Counted from the first letter of the stretch, positions 1-7,996 are shown. The stretch: DNA of 9,913 bases from an uncultured Haloferula sp. (GCA_946885645.1 CAMPGU010000145.1:1-9913), one strand, 5' to 3'. Numbers and translations are program-made. The notes: generated by a model from the letters alone, not told the origin.

Positions 1-401
1 GCCCGGCCGCGGACATAACTGCGCCCGGCCGGTCGCGGGCCGTCGATAATCATGGCGCTGAAGGCACCGGCCACCGCCACCGCGGCGGCGGCGGCATACC
101 AGGGGCGGCGGCGCACCGCGGCCTTCCCCTTGGCCATTTGCGTGCCGGGGAAAAGAACCACCTTTTCATCCACCGGGAAGGGCACGCGCTCCAGCGTCTC
201 CAGCATCCGGGCGGAGACCGCGGCGGGCAGGGCCGCGGGCCGCAGGGCGGCCAGCTTGCCCTCGATCCCGGAGACCGACACGTGGGGCGTCTGCAAGCGC
301 CCTTCCACCGCCGCCAGCAGGCGGCCGAGGCAGGCATCATCCGGCGCGGCCGGGCGCATTCCCTTCAGCGTTTCTTCGAGTTCCTGGAATTCGGAGTCCA
401 T
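1..401 (-). CDS. Putative membrane-anchored anti-sigma factor, N-terminal part (cut by window edge)
   Basis: The reading frame starts at ATG 401 and stays open to position 1, giving 133 residues; its 3' end lies outside the window. It begins 23 nt after the stop of the ECF sigma gene on the same strand, so the two are probably co-transcribed, and that position is the usual one for the cognate anti-sigma factor. The first 100 residues are predicted cytoplasmic and Ala/Leu/Pro-rich. A 27-residue segment (8-34) appears to be repeated at 46-72, sharing the block RPAA and Leu/Arg/Glu positions. A basic stretch (RRRPW, 97-101) is followed by one Ala-rich membrane helix (about 101-119), fitting an N-in topology with the rest of the protein outside. 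No zinc-finger (HxxxCxxC) anti-sigma motif is visible. The role rests on context; the frame and the helix are seen directly. No clear Shine-Dalgarno precedes the ATG. Confidence 0.72.
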   Translation of the reverse strand, partial: MDSEFQELEETLKGMRPAAPDDACLGRLLAAVEGRLQTPHVSVSGIEGKLAALRPAALPAAVSARMLETLERVPFPVDEKVVLFPGTQMAKGKAAVRRRPWYAAAAAVAVAGAFSAMIIDGPRPAGRSYVRGR

Positions 402-424
402 GCGTGCTTCGGAAAACAATGGAT

Positions 425-1018
425 TTAGATCGATAGGTCGCCCTTCCTGCGGGCGGAGGAGAGTTTCTTCTTCAGGGCTTCAAGTCCGTAGCGATACCGG
501 GAGGCCGCCGTGTTTGGGGAAATGTCGAGCGCCTCGCCGATTTCCGCGAAGGTGCGCTCGCCCCAGATTTTCATGACGACCACTTCGGCGAATTTCGGCG
601 GGAGTTCCTTCAGCCCGGCCTCGAGCAGTTGCCGCGTCTCGTCGTCGGACGATTCGCTCTCGAACCACGGGTGAAAGGACTCCTTCTGATCGGATTCCAC
701 CTCTTCCCCCACCACGTCTTCCCGGCGCCGGCGGCGGTCGTCGCGGCGGCCGAGATCGATCGCCAGGCGGCGGATGGCGGTGAAAAGGTACGGAATCCAT
801 GCTTCCTGGCCCCCGACGAATTCCCCGGCGTCCAGCTTTTCCACCAGTTTGACCAGGGCATCCTGGACGATGTCCTGGGCATCCTCGGCGGAGCGGGTCT
901 GCTGCCGGGCGAAGAGAATCAGGCGAGGGCCGTTTTCAGCCAGCCACTCCCGCCACGCCTGGGTGGAGGGCGAGAGGCTTTCTGCGGGAACGCTGCTCAC
1001 TTCGTTTTCGGGATCCAT
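425..1018 (-). CDS. ECF-family RNA polymerase sigma factor
   Basis: This 197-residue protein directs RNA polymerase core to a specific promoter set, as group 4 (extracytoplasmic function) sigma factors do. The sigma-2 region lies at about 27-93, with the acidic helix AEDAQDIVQDALVKL (44-58) and YLFTAIRRLAIDLGRRD (77-93), which form the core-binding and -10 recognition surface. An acidic/basic linker (94-130) leads to sigma-4 (about 130-185), with LKELPPKFAEVVVMKIWG and the helix-turn-helix TFAEIGEALDISPNTAASRY (156-175) for -35 recognition. Sigma-1.1 and sigma-3 are absent, as expected, and the length is typical. ATG 1018 is preferred over the in-frame TTG one codon upstream; neither has a good ribosome site. 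The downstream membrane protein on the same strand is its likely anti-sigma partner. The regulon cannot be read from the window. Confidence 0.93.
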   Translation of the reverse strand: MDPENEVSSVPAESLSPSTQAWREWLAENGPRLILFARQQTRSAEDAQDIVQDALVKLVEKLDAGEFVGGQEAWIPYLFTAIRRLAIDLGRRDDRRRRREDVVGEEVESDQKESFHPWFESESSDDETRQLLEAGLKELPPKFAEVVVMKIWGERTFAEIGEALDISPNTAASRYRYGLEALKKKLSSARRKGDLSI

Positions 1019-1144
1019 CAAGGTAGCGTCGCCACGGTAGCCCTTTGTCTGGGAATGGCCAGAGAATCGGCGGCCGGTGGTAGCGACCTTTCCCCGAAAG
1101 GGCGGCGGGGGCGGCCGGGAGAACGCCTCCCGCTCCGATTCCAG

Positions 1145-1185
1145 AAAAGGCTCCGGCCGAAGCGACCGCGACTCCGCTTCCGGCC
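1145..1185 (-). terminator. Possible terminator downstream of sdhA
   Basis: Arms at 1155-1164 (GGCCGAAGCG) and 1175-1185 (CGCTTCCGGCC) form a 10-bp stem with one bulged G and a 10-nt loop. Read on the minus strand, the stem is followed by GGAGCC and a run of four T (1148-1145), so it could end transcription about 90 nt past the sdhA stop. The T-run is short and offset by six bases, which makes this only a candidate. A second small hairpin, CCTTTC-CCC-GAAAGG, lies at 1087-1101. Otherwise 1019-1274 holds no gene that I can support. Confidence 0.35.
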
Positions 1186-1262
1186 CGCTTCTAAAAACAG
1201 ACCGCCAAAAGCCGGACCGCCCGGAGAGCGTTCCCTACCTTCCGGTCTCCAGGTCGCGAGCC

Positions 1263-1274
1263 GCCCCGCGGGGC
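1263..1274. repeat. Perfect 12-nt GC palindrome abutting the sdhA stop
   Basis: GCCCCGCGGGGC is its own reverse complement and touches the sdhA stop codon (1275-1277). Flanking GAGCC (1258-1262) and GGCTC (1272-1276) allow an alternative 5-bp stem. There is no T-run, so termination by this element alone is unlikely. It may protect the 3' end or be chance in GC-rich DNA. Confidence 0.35.
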
Positions 1275-3242
<1,968 letters not shown>

Positions 3243-3245
3243 AGG

Positions 3246-3270
3246 AGTGATTATTGAAAATTGATTATTG
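3246..3270 (+). repeat. Left arm of 25-nt inverted repeat flanking the four-helix-bundle gene
   Basis: The arm reads AGTGATTATTGA, AA, ATTGATTATTG. It matches the reverse complement of 3648-3672 at 23 of 25 positions, differing only at the central AA (CC on the other arm). About 7 of the 40 bases in 3246-3285 are G or C, in sharp contrast to the surrounding genes. It lies between the four-helix-bundle stop and the sdhA start, 3 nt from the sdhA ATG. Confidence 0.85.
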
Positions 3271-3283
3271 AATATTGATTCAA
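3268..3283. repeat. Small AT-rich hairpin inside the cassette end
   Basis: TTGAAT-ATTG-ATTCAA is a perfect 6-bp stem with a 4-nt loop. It overlaps the inner end of the left repeat arm and contains the stop codon of the four-helix-bundle gene (3280-3282). The right arm has no matching hairpin, so the two cassette ends differ here. Confidence 0.45.
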
Positions 3284-3639
3284 TTGGCGCCGTTCCGGCG
3301 GGCGGTTTTGATGGACGCGCAGAAAATCGAAGTGAGCTCGGTGGCTTCCTGCCAGAGGGGGGTCACCTTGTCCGAAGGCAGGATTTCATCCTCCATGATG
3401 AGCTCCATCCAGAGGGCGGATTCATCGGCCTCTTCCACCGCGATGCCGACCTTTGAAACGAAATCGGCGCGGGATCTCGCCAGACAGGCGGCGCGGTAGT
3501 TCGCGGAAACGGAAGTGCCGGAGCGGATCAATTGATTCGCGATGGGCCGGCCGATCTTGTCGTCCGGCAGCGCCCTCACCAGACGGATGACCCGCAGCGA
3601 GAACTGCTTGCACCGTTGTTTGAGCTCCGCGGTCTCCAT
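3280..3639 (-). CDS. Four-helix-bundle protein (S23 / 23S rRNA intervening-sequence protein family)
   Basis: The 119-residue protein fits the S23/IVP four-helix-bundle family first seen in rRNA intervening sequences and related to Avd of diversity-generating retroelements. Family hallmarks are the central stretch [19 protein letters not shown] (33-51), then [20 protein letters not shown] (56-75) and an aromatic/Leu helix WMEL (77-80). Family members form basic, ring-shaped pentamers that may bind nucleic acid; the cellular job is unknown. ATG 3639 is preferred: GGGAAGG stands just before it. An in-frame TTG at 3657 would add six residues but lies inside the right repeat arm. The gene lies between sdhC and sdhA with no role in complex II expected. 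The stop codon is in the AT-rich left flank. Family assignment is confident; function is not. Confidence 0.9.
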   Translation of the reverse strand: METAELKQRCKQFSLRVIRLVRALPDDKIGRPIANQLIRSGTSVSANYRAACLARSRADFVSKVGIAVEEADESALWMELIMEDEILPSDKVTPLWQEATELTSIFCASIKTARRNGAN

Positions 3640-3647
3640 GGCCTTCC

Positions 3648-3672
3648 CAATAATCAATCCTCAATAATCACT
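3648..3672 (-). repeat. Right arm of 25-nt inverted repeat flanking the four-helix-bundle gene
   Basis: The arm reads CAATAATCAAT, CC, TCAATAATCACT on the plus strand, the inverted partner of 3246-3270. It lies between the sdhC stop (3682) and the four-helix-bundle ATG (3639). Outside it the AT-rich sequence continues to about 3687, with a further CTCAATC motif. Confidence 0.85.
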
Positions 3673-3681
3673 ACTCAATCG

Positions 3682-4410
3682 TCATTGCCCCCGGCCGAAT
3701 CCAAACACCAGCACCGCGATGGGAATCGAAATAAAACCGAGGTAAATCACCCACGCGTAGCCCATCGAGAGGGCGTTGATGATCGGCGCGGCTTTCTTGG
3801 AGCGGAAGCCGAGGGTCTGGAACATCGCCTGCACGCCGTGGCCCAGGTGGGAGCACAGCAAGGTCATGGCGATGAGGTAGAAGAGCACGACGTACCAGAC
3901 GGAGAAGCCGTCGATGACCATCTTCCACGCATCCATCCGGCGCTCGCCTTCCTCGGCCCGGTGCAGCGGGTCCACGTAGCTGCCGTAGTCATTCCCCAGG
4001 TGCAGGGTGAAGTGCATCAGGTGGTAAACGACGAAGGCCAGGATGGTCAGGCCGCTCCAGATCATGATCCGGGAGGAGGGCTTGGTCTGGATCGTCGCCG
4101 GGTGGGCGTAGGCCTCGCGGGCGGCACGGTTTTCCCGCGTCAGGGAGATGGTGGCGGCGATGTGCAGCACCACGGCGACCAGCAGGCCGGCCCGCGCGAT
4201 CCACACGCCGGTGCCGTGGAAAAGCTCGTGGAGCTGCTGGGCGTAGTCGTTGAAATGCTCCCGCCCGGCGAAAACCAGCAGGTTCCCCGCCAGGTGGCCG
4301 GCCAGGAAGAGCACGAGCACCAGACCGGTGATGGCGACGACGAACTTGCGCCCGATGGAGGATTTCCAGACCCGGGTGACGATGGGATACGAGGAGGCGG
4401 CTGCGTTCAT
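3682..4410 (-). CDS. sdhC: Succinate dehydrogenase cytochrome b subunit (b558 family)
   Basis: This is the membrane anchor of complex II. It binds heme b and quinone and holds the catalytic subunits at the membrane. From ATG 4410 the protein has 242 residues and five membrane helices, at about 22-47, 69-90, 114-137, 171-197 and 219-238, the pattern of single-subunit (type B) anchors. Histidines well placed to ligate two hemes are H39 (LAGHLAGN), H83, H130/H133 (VYHLMHF) and H188/H191 (CSHLGHG). An upstream in-frame ATG (4500) would add 30 unrelated, Pro/Arg-rich residues, so I reject it. The gene is the promoter-proximal complex II gene; 111 nt separate it from the membrane protein gene upstream. 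The four-helix-bundle cassette separates it from sdhA. Confidence 0.94.
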   Translation of the reverse strand: MNAAASSYPIVTRVWKSSIGRKFVVAITGLVLVLFLAGHLAGNLLVFAGREHFNDYAQQLHELFHGTGVWIARAGLLVAVVLHIAATISLTRENRAAREAYAHPATIQTKPSSRIMIWSGLTILAFVVYHLMHFTLHLGNDYGSYVDPLHRAEEGERRMDAWKMVIDGFSVWYVVLFYLIAMTLLCSHLGHGVQAMFQTLGFRSKKAAPIINALSMGYAWVIYLGFISIPIAVLVFGFGRGQ

Positions 4411-4468
4411 GGGCGGCGATTTTCGATCAGCGCGCGGGAGAATTAGGGCCCGCTCCCGGTGCATGCAA

Positions 4469-4481
4469 GGGGAGACTCCCC
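4469..4481 (-). terminator. Weak hairpin between the small membrane protein gene and sdhC
   Basis: GGGGA-GAC-TCCCC forms a 5-bp GC-rich stem about 40 nt after the stop of the upstream gene, followed on the minus strand by only two T. A second inverted pair, CGGGAG (4435-4440) and CTCCCG (4453-4458), lies closer to sdhC. Either could be a terminator or a leader structure; I recognise no sdhC promoter boxes. Confidence 0.25.
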
Positions 4482-4521
4482 CGCCCGCAGGATCGGGCAT
4501 GAAAAAAGCGGATCGGGCGGA

Positions 4522-4875
4522 TTAAAACGGCTTGGCGAGGCCCAGGAAGGCCGCCACGGCCGCCACCACGAAGCAGATCGCCAGCACCGCCTTCGCGGGC
4601 ATGACCTGCCGCTTCACCAGCGCCGGCGCCGCGCCCAGCACCAGCCAGAGCACGATCTTCGCATGCCACCAGCCGCCGGTTTTCACCAATTGGTGGCTGA
4701 AGAGCATGTGCAGACCCACCAGCAGCAACAGCAACAGCGAGATCCCGTGCAGCGCGGAGGCCAGCTTCCGGTTCTTTTCATCCGCCGCCGCCACGATCGC
4801 CCCCAAGGCGGTGAAAACACCCAGGGCGGCAGCGATGTGAACCGTGAGGAGGAGATTGCGCACGAGCGGATCCAT
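4522..4875 (-). CDS. Small four-helix membrane protein of unknown function
   Basis: I do not recognise the family. From ATG 4875 the protein has 117 residues, almost all in four hydrophobic segments at about 7-29, 42-60, 72-88 and 96-113; an in-frame GTG at 4893 would add six residues. The segments are joined by short loops, with positive charges at NRK (35-37) and VKR (87-89). Histidines lie in or next to the helices (H13, H43, H56, H61, H71), an arrangement that could bind heme or metal, but this is only a suggestion. The gene precedes sdhC on the same strand by 111 nt, so a link to the respiratory chain is possible, though hairpins in the gap leave co-transcription open. No signal peptide beyond the first helix and no enzyme motif are seen. 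Confidence 0.75.
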   Translation of the reverse strand: MDPLVRNLLLTVHIAAALGVFTALGAIVAAADEKNRKLASALHGISLLLLLLVGLHMLFSHQLVKTGGWWHAKIVLWLVLGAAPALVKRQVMPAKAVLAICFVVAAVAAFLGLAKPF

Positions 4876-4985
4876 GATCCGCAGTCTCGCCACGCCGGGC
4901 GGGAACGGGCAAGCGAAACTGATGGCAAAGGAAGGAGCTATCGGCCGCCCGTTGAAAGCAGCGGCAGCCTTTCGATGTCACGTTC

Positions 4986-5010
4986 CACTTTAAGTGATCT
5001 CCACTGGAGG
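4986..5010 (+). promoter_or_regulatory. Paired small palindromes over the ribosome-binding site
   Basis: CACTT-T-AAGTG (4986-4996) is followed by CTCC-ACT-GGAG (4999-5009). The second arm contains the Shine-Dalgarno-like GGAGG (5006-5010), 13 nt before the ATG at 5024. Folding of the second hairpin would hide the ribosome site. The stems are only 4-5 bp, so the effect may be small. Confidence 0.3.
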
Positions 5011-5023
5011 TATTAAGCGGTGC

Positions 5024-5392
5024 ATGACCGACGAAGCGTACATAAATGAGCTGATGGACGGCTTCTTCGACGGAAACCGGATCGACGTAGCCGAGCTGAA
5101 TGAGATCGCGGCCTCGCTGGCAGACCCCCGATGTCGCGCAGCGGTCTGGGAGCGCCTTCTTGAGAGAAGCAAGGACCTGCGCGATCCCGAAAGGCGGGAA
5201 TACTTGGCGATCACGGTCTTCGAGCTGCTTGCGGAGCCTCCGGTGAACGAGCTCTGGCTGGAAGCTCTGCCGGTCCTTCTCGCGACCCCGCAGCTCCATT
5301 GGGCCGTGTGCCGTGCGTATTTGCATCAAAAGGCGGCCTTGGTGGAACACCTGGAGATCCTGCGGGACAGGTTCGAAAGCGACGGGCAGTGA
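5024..5392 (+). CDS. Small soluble acidic hypothetical protein
   Basis: I do not recognise the family. The 122 residues are acidic and predicted mostly helical. Notable stretches are the acidic N-terminus MTDEAYINELMDG, an Arg/Glu-rich middle (VWERLLERSKDLRDPERREY, 41-60) and a Leu/His C-terminal half (ALPVLLATPQLHWAVCRAYL, 81-100). No membrane segment, signal peptide or catalytic motif is seen. ATG 5024 is chosen because GGAGG lies upstream, although the 13-nt spacing is long; an in-frame GTG at 4994 would add ten residues and span that site. It is divergent from the membrane protein gene on its left, with 148 nt between starts, and is followed after 15 nt by a GC-rich hairpin that may end its transcript. 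Codon use matches its neighbours. Confidence 0.65.
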   Translation: MTDEAYINELMDGFFDGNRIDVAELNEIAASLADPRCRAAVWERLLERSKDLRDPERREYLAITVFELLAEPPVNELWLEALPVLLATPQLHWAVCRAYLHQKAALVEHLEILRDRFESDGQ

Positions 5393-5407
5393 AGGAAGGA
5401 TTTCCGC

Positions 5408-5505
5408 GCCCCGAAGGGGCACCGCAACAAAGCCCGGGGGTTGGCCGACGAAGGAGGCCTACCCCGGGACACGGCCCGGAGGAAAAGCCATCCCCGAAGG
5501 GGATG
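5408..5505. repeat. Triple-hairpin structured intergenic repeat
   Basis: Three inverted repeats follow one another: GCCCC-GAA-GGGGC (5408-5420); a longer stem at 5433-5468 (seven pairs, one bulge, one pair, one mismatch, then GGCC/GGCC around a 9-nt loop); and CATCCCC-GAA-GGGGATG (5489-5505). On the minus strand the outer two read CCUUCGG, a very stable loop type. Two matching outer hairpins around a larger central one suggest a mobile intergenic repeat or a structured RNA. The first may also end the upstream gene. It contains no credible gene. Confidence 0.6.
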
Positions 5506-5565
5506 TGCACGGGCGCGTTCGCGGGACGATGCGCCGCTGTCGCGAATGCCGGACGCTCCCCTCCG

Positions 5566-5582
5566 CAACACCTTCGGCGTTG
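5566..5582. repeat. CAAC...GTTG hairpin with TTC loop
   Basis: CAACACC-TTC-GGCGTTG forms a 7-position stem with one A-C mismatch on the plus strand (a G-U wobble on the minus strand). It lies 25 nt past the stop of the minus-strand gene at 5608, so it could mark its 3' end, although no T-run follows. A smaller CGCG-TT-CGCG pair is at 5515-5524. Confidence 0.35.
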
Positions 5583-5607
5583 GTCCTGCTTTCCCGGGCA
5601 GCGTCGC

Positions 5608-5925
5608 TTAATCCCTCCCGACGGTCGCCCGGCAGTTCCCCTCCCCCGCTAGATCCATGCGGACCCACAGGCCGGATCCCGGATCAAGAATGAAGTCGAT
5701 GCGCTCGCTATCGGCACGCCTCGCCGGGAGCCGGGTGCCAAGTGACCCGGCATCCACCGGTAGATCTTTTCCCCCGAGATAGCCGTAGCGGTAGGAAAGT
5801 TCCAGCGCGTGCGACAACTTTTGGCGGAGGATCCACGCCGCCTCATGCCACTTCCACGCCACATAAACGGTGACGAAAACATTCAGGACGAGGAGGAGCG
5901 TGAATAGGCGTTTAAGCTGCTTCAT
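5608..5925 (-). CDS. Small single-helix membrane-anchored hypothetical protein
   Basis: I do not recognise the family. From ATG 5925 it has 105 residues: a basic start (MKQLKR), one membrane helix or uncleaved signal anchor at about 6-24 (LFTLLLVLNVFVTVYVAW), then about 80 residues predicted outside the cytoplasm. That part has an aromatic stretch (SYRYGYLGG, 44-52) and a C-terminal region that looks beta-stranded (RIDFILDPGSGLWVRMDL, 75-92), with one Cys at 98. A longer frame opening at 6075 would add 50 Arg-rich residues across the palindrome-bearing gap and is rejected. It is transcribed away from another one-helix small protein at 6041; a shared 115-nt gap may hold both promoters. Confidence 0.6.
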   Translation of the reverse strand: MKQLKRLFTLLLVLNVFVTVYVAWKWHEAAWILRQKLSHALELSYRYGYLGGKDLPVDAGSLGTRLPARRADSERIDFILDPGSGLWVRMDLAGEGNCRATVGRD

Positions 5926-5933
5926 GGATCGGG

Positions 5934-5945
5934 GCGACCGGTCGC
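5934..5945. promoter_or_regulatory. Perfect 12-nt palindrome, possible operator
   Basis: GCGACCGGTCGC is its own reverse complement and lies 8 nt upstream of the start of the minus-strand gene at 5925. Flanking GGG (5931-5933) and CCC (5947-5949) extend it with one bulged A. Its place between divergent genes suits a regulator-binding site, but in a GC-rich genome it may be chance. Confidence 0.35.
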
Positions 5946-5957
5946 ACCCCCTGTCAG

Positions 5958-6027
5958 AAACCCGTGGAAGCGGAAGACGGCCGCTGCGATCTGCCCTGCC
6001 CAGACAAAGTTCCAGGCCAACGGGTTT
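5958..6027. promoter_or_regulatory. Spaced inverted repeat in the divergent promoter gap
   Basis: AAACCCGTGG (5958-5967) is mirrored by CCAACGGGTTT (6017-6027) with one extra base, separated by 49 nt. The pair frames most of the gap between the divergent small-membrane-protein genes. It could be two operator half-sites or an RNA stem in the leader of the plus-strand gene. No promoter boxes stand out. Confidence 0.3.
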
Positions 6028-6040
6028 GTTCCGTGTAGAA

Positions 6041-6457
6041 ATGGAACTGCCCCGGCGGACACACAATGGCCTCATCTATCTCATTCTGGTGGTGGCCATC
6101 GCCGGCGGCCTGACCTACTTTCTGCATGAGCGGTCAGTAGCAGCCTCCTTGCAGCTTGATGCCACCGCTCGCTTGGATGTCGTAATAATGGGGAACTGCA
6201 TCGTGAAGCTGGAACTTGAAACCGGCGGCGGGTGGCGCAGGCATGCTGGTCTCGGCGAATGGATTTCCTTCGAGAAGCTCCGGTCGATCTATCCGGAGAC
6301 TCTCGATGTCAGGACGGAAGACAGCATCGGCAGGCGGTACTACCTCGTGCGGGATGATTGGGGGGCGAGAATTTGCCGCGATGGAGGAGAGTGTCTGGGT
6401 GAAGTGAAGCTGACCCGCCAGGACGACCCCCAAGCCGATATCCCGGGGGCGCCTTGA
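6041..6457 (+). CDS. Small single-helix membrane-anchored hypothetical protein
   Basis: I do not recognise the family. From ATG 6041 it has 138 residues: a short basic start (MELPRRTHNG), one membrane helix at about 11-28 (LIYLILVVAIAGGLTYFL), and an outside domain of about 110 residues with three cysteines (53, 112, 118) and the tail QADIPGAP. The stretch GEWISFEKLRSIYPETL (72-88) suggests a small folded domain. The frame stays open back to 5870, but that part overlaps the opposite-strand gene and lacks a helix-first layout, so the later ATG is chosen; no ribosome site is clear. It shares helix-plus-small-domain design, but no obvious sequence, with the divergent gene at 5608-5925. The pair may act together at the envelope; this is inference. 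Confidence 0.6.
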   Translation: MELPRRTHNGLIYLILVVAIAGGLTYFLHERSVAASLQLDATARLDVVIMGNCIVKLELETGGGWRRHAGLGEWISFEKLRSIYPETLDVRTEDSIGRRYYLVRDDWGARICRDGGECLGEVKLTRQDDPQADIPGAP

Positions 6458-6492
6458 GGCGGCGCAATCAGAGGCAGCGCAAAATCGACTTG

Positions 6493-6533
6493 GAGAGCTT
6501 GCGGCCGACGACATGCTAGGTCGGCCAAGCCTC
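6493..6533 (+). promoter_or_regulatory. Long hairpin abutting the start codon of the RibD-like gene
   Basis: Arms GAG-(A)-GCTT-(GC)-GGCCGAC and GTCGGCC-AAGC-CTC pair over 14 bp with two small bulges around the loop GACATGCTAG. The right arm ends one base before the ATG at 6534, where the ribosome-binding site would be. It could act as a translational switch, or as a terminator for the gene ending at 6457 (no T-run). The loop contains an alternative in-frame ATG (6513). Confidence 0.5.
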
Positions 6534-7100
6534 ATGAAGACCCAGTATTTCACCGCCACGAGCCTCGATGGCTTCATCGCCACGGAGGATGATTCCCTCG
6601 AATGGCTATTTCCGCTCGGGAGTGTGGGCGATTCCAGCTATCCGGACTTTATCGCTGGCGTCGGTGCGCTGGCGATGGGCTCGACGACCTACGAATGGAT
6701 GCGGGAGCACTCCGATCAGGTGCTGGCGGAAACGGGATCCCGCTGGCCCTACACTCAACCCGCGTGGGTCTTCACCCGCCGCTCGCTGCCTACCATCGAA
6801 GGCGCGGATATTCGTTTCGTCCGGGATGATGTGCGGAAAGTCCATGCCCGGATGAGCGAAGCCGCGGCCGGGAAGAACCTATGGATCGTGGGCGGGGGCG
6901 ATCTCGCCGGGCAGTTCCACGATGCGGGCTTGCTGGATGAGATTATCGTCCAAGTGGGATCGGCGACCTTGGGAAAGGGCAAGCCGCTCTTCCCCCGGAG
7001 GGTGCTCAGCCCGGCCCTGCGATTGATCTCTGTGCGGCAACTCGGCCCCGGCATGGCCGAACTGCACTATGAAGTCGTGCGGGGTGAGAATGAACGATGA
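6534..7100 (+). CDS. RibD C-terminal domain / dihydrofolate-reductase-family protein
   Basis: The 188-residue protein has the DHFR-like fold of the RibD C-terminal reductase family (YwjB/YyaP type), a group of NADPH-binding proteins mostly without known substrate. Visible hallmarks are TATSLDGFIA (7-16) on the first strand, ALAMGSTTYEWM (45-56) with the MG-R/T-TYE pattern, FTRR (80-83), the cofactor loop NLWIVGGGDLAGQF (115-128) and DEIIVQVGSATLGKGKPLF (135-153). It lacks the deaminase half of true RibD, so a direct part in riboflavin synthesis is unlikely. ATG 6534 fits homologue starts (MKTQYFTATSLDGFIA); an upstream ATG at 6513 sits in a hairpin loop. It stands alone on its strand and converges on the ABC ATPase gene with 26 nt between stops. 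Confidence 0.9.
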   Translation: MKTQYFTATSLDGFIATEDDSLEWLFPLGSVGDSSYPDFIAGVGALAMGSTTYEWMREHSDQVLAETGSRWPYTQPAWVFTRRSLPTIEGADIRFVRDDVRKVHARMSEAAAGKNLWIVGGGDLAGQFHDAGLLDEIIVQVGSATLGKGKPLFPRRVLSPALRLISVRQLGPGMAELHYEVVRGENER

Positions 7101-7126
7101 GCTTTTCCTGAGCAGAGAGCGCCCCC

Positions 7127-7927
<801 letters not shown>

Positions 7928-7976
7928 GGGCTTTTCAAAGCACGCCACGCTCCGCTCGGCACGGAAAAACGTCCAA

Positions 7977-7996
7977 GGGGAGCGCACGCGCTCCCC
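7977..7996. repeat. Perfect 9-bp inverted repeat (hairpin 1 of a pair)
   Basis: GGGGAGCGC-AC-GCGCTCCCC is a perfect inverted repeat upstream of the ABC ATPase gene. It contains the alternative GTG start at 7987. Together with the hairpin at 8001-8030, only 4 nt away, it forms a double-hairpin unit typical of repeated intergenic elements. Confidence 0.6.

Larger units (their letters stand above)
3246..3672. mobile_element. Putative inverted-repeat-bounded cassette carrying the four-helix-bundle gene
   Basis: The 427-bp unit consists of the two 25-nt inverted arms and one open reading frame. It separates sdhC from sdhA, which are directly adjacent in most bacteria, so insertion is the simplest reading. 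No transposase is encoded and no target-site duplication is obvious at the outer edges. On the minus-strand transcript the two A/C differences become U-G wobbles, so the arms could also pair fully and loop the gene out of the operon mRNA. The repeat is seen directly; mobility is inference. Confidence 0.45.

Noticed and set aside
3532..4446. 304-codon plus-strand frame opposite sdhC
   Set aside because: It crosses the AT-rich repeat and is a His/Gly/Asp-rich shadow of sdhC.
4994..5023. GTG start at 4994 for the small acidic protein
   Set aside because: It would translate the hairpin and the GGAGG site that better serve the ATG at 5024.
5299..5693. Plus-strand frames through the triple-hairpin repeat
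   Set aside because: The Pro/Gly/Arg-rich peptides come from translating hairpins; they overlap the end of a better gene and lack start signals.
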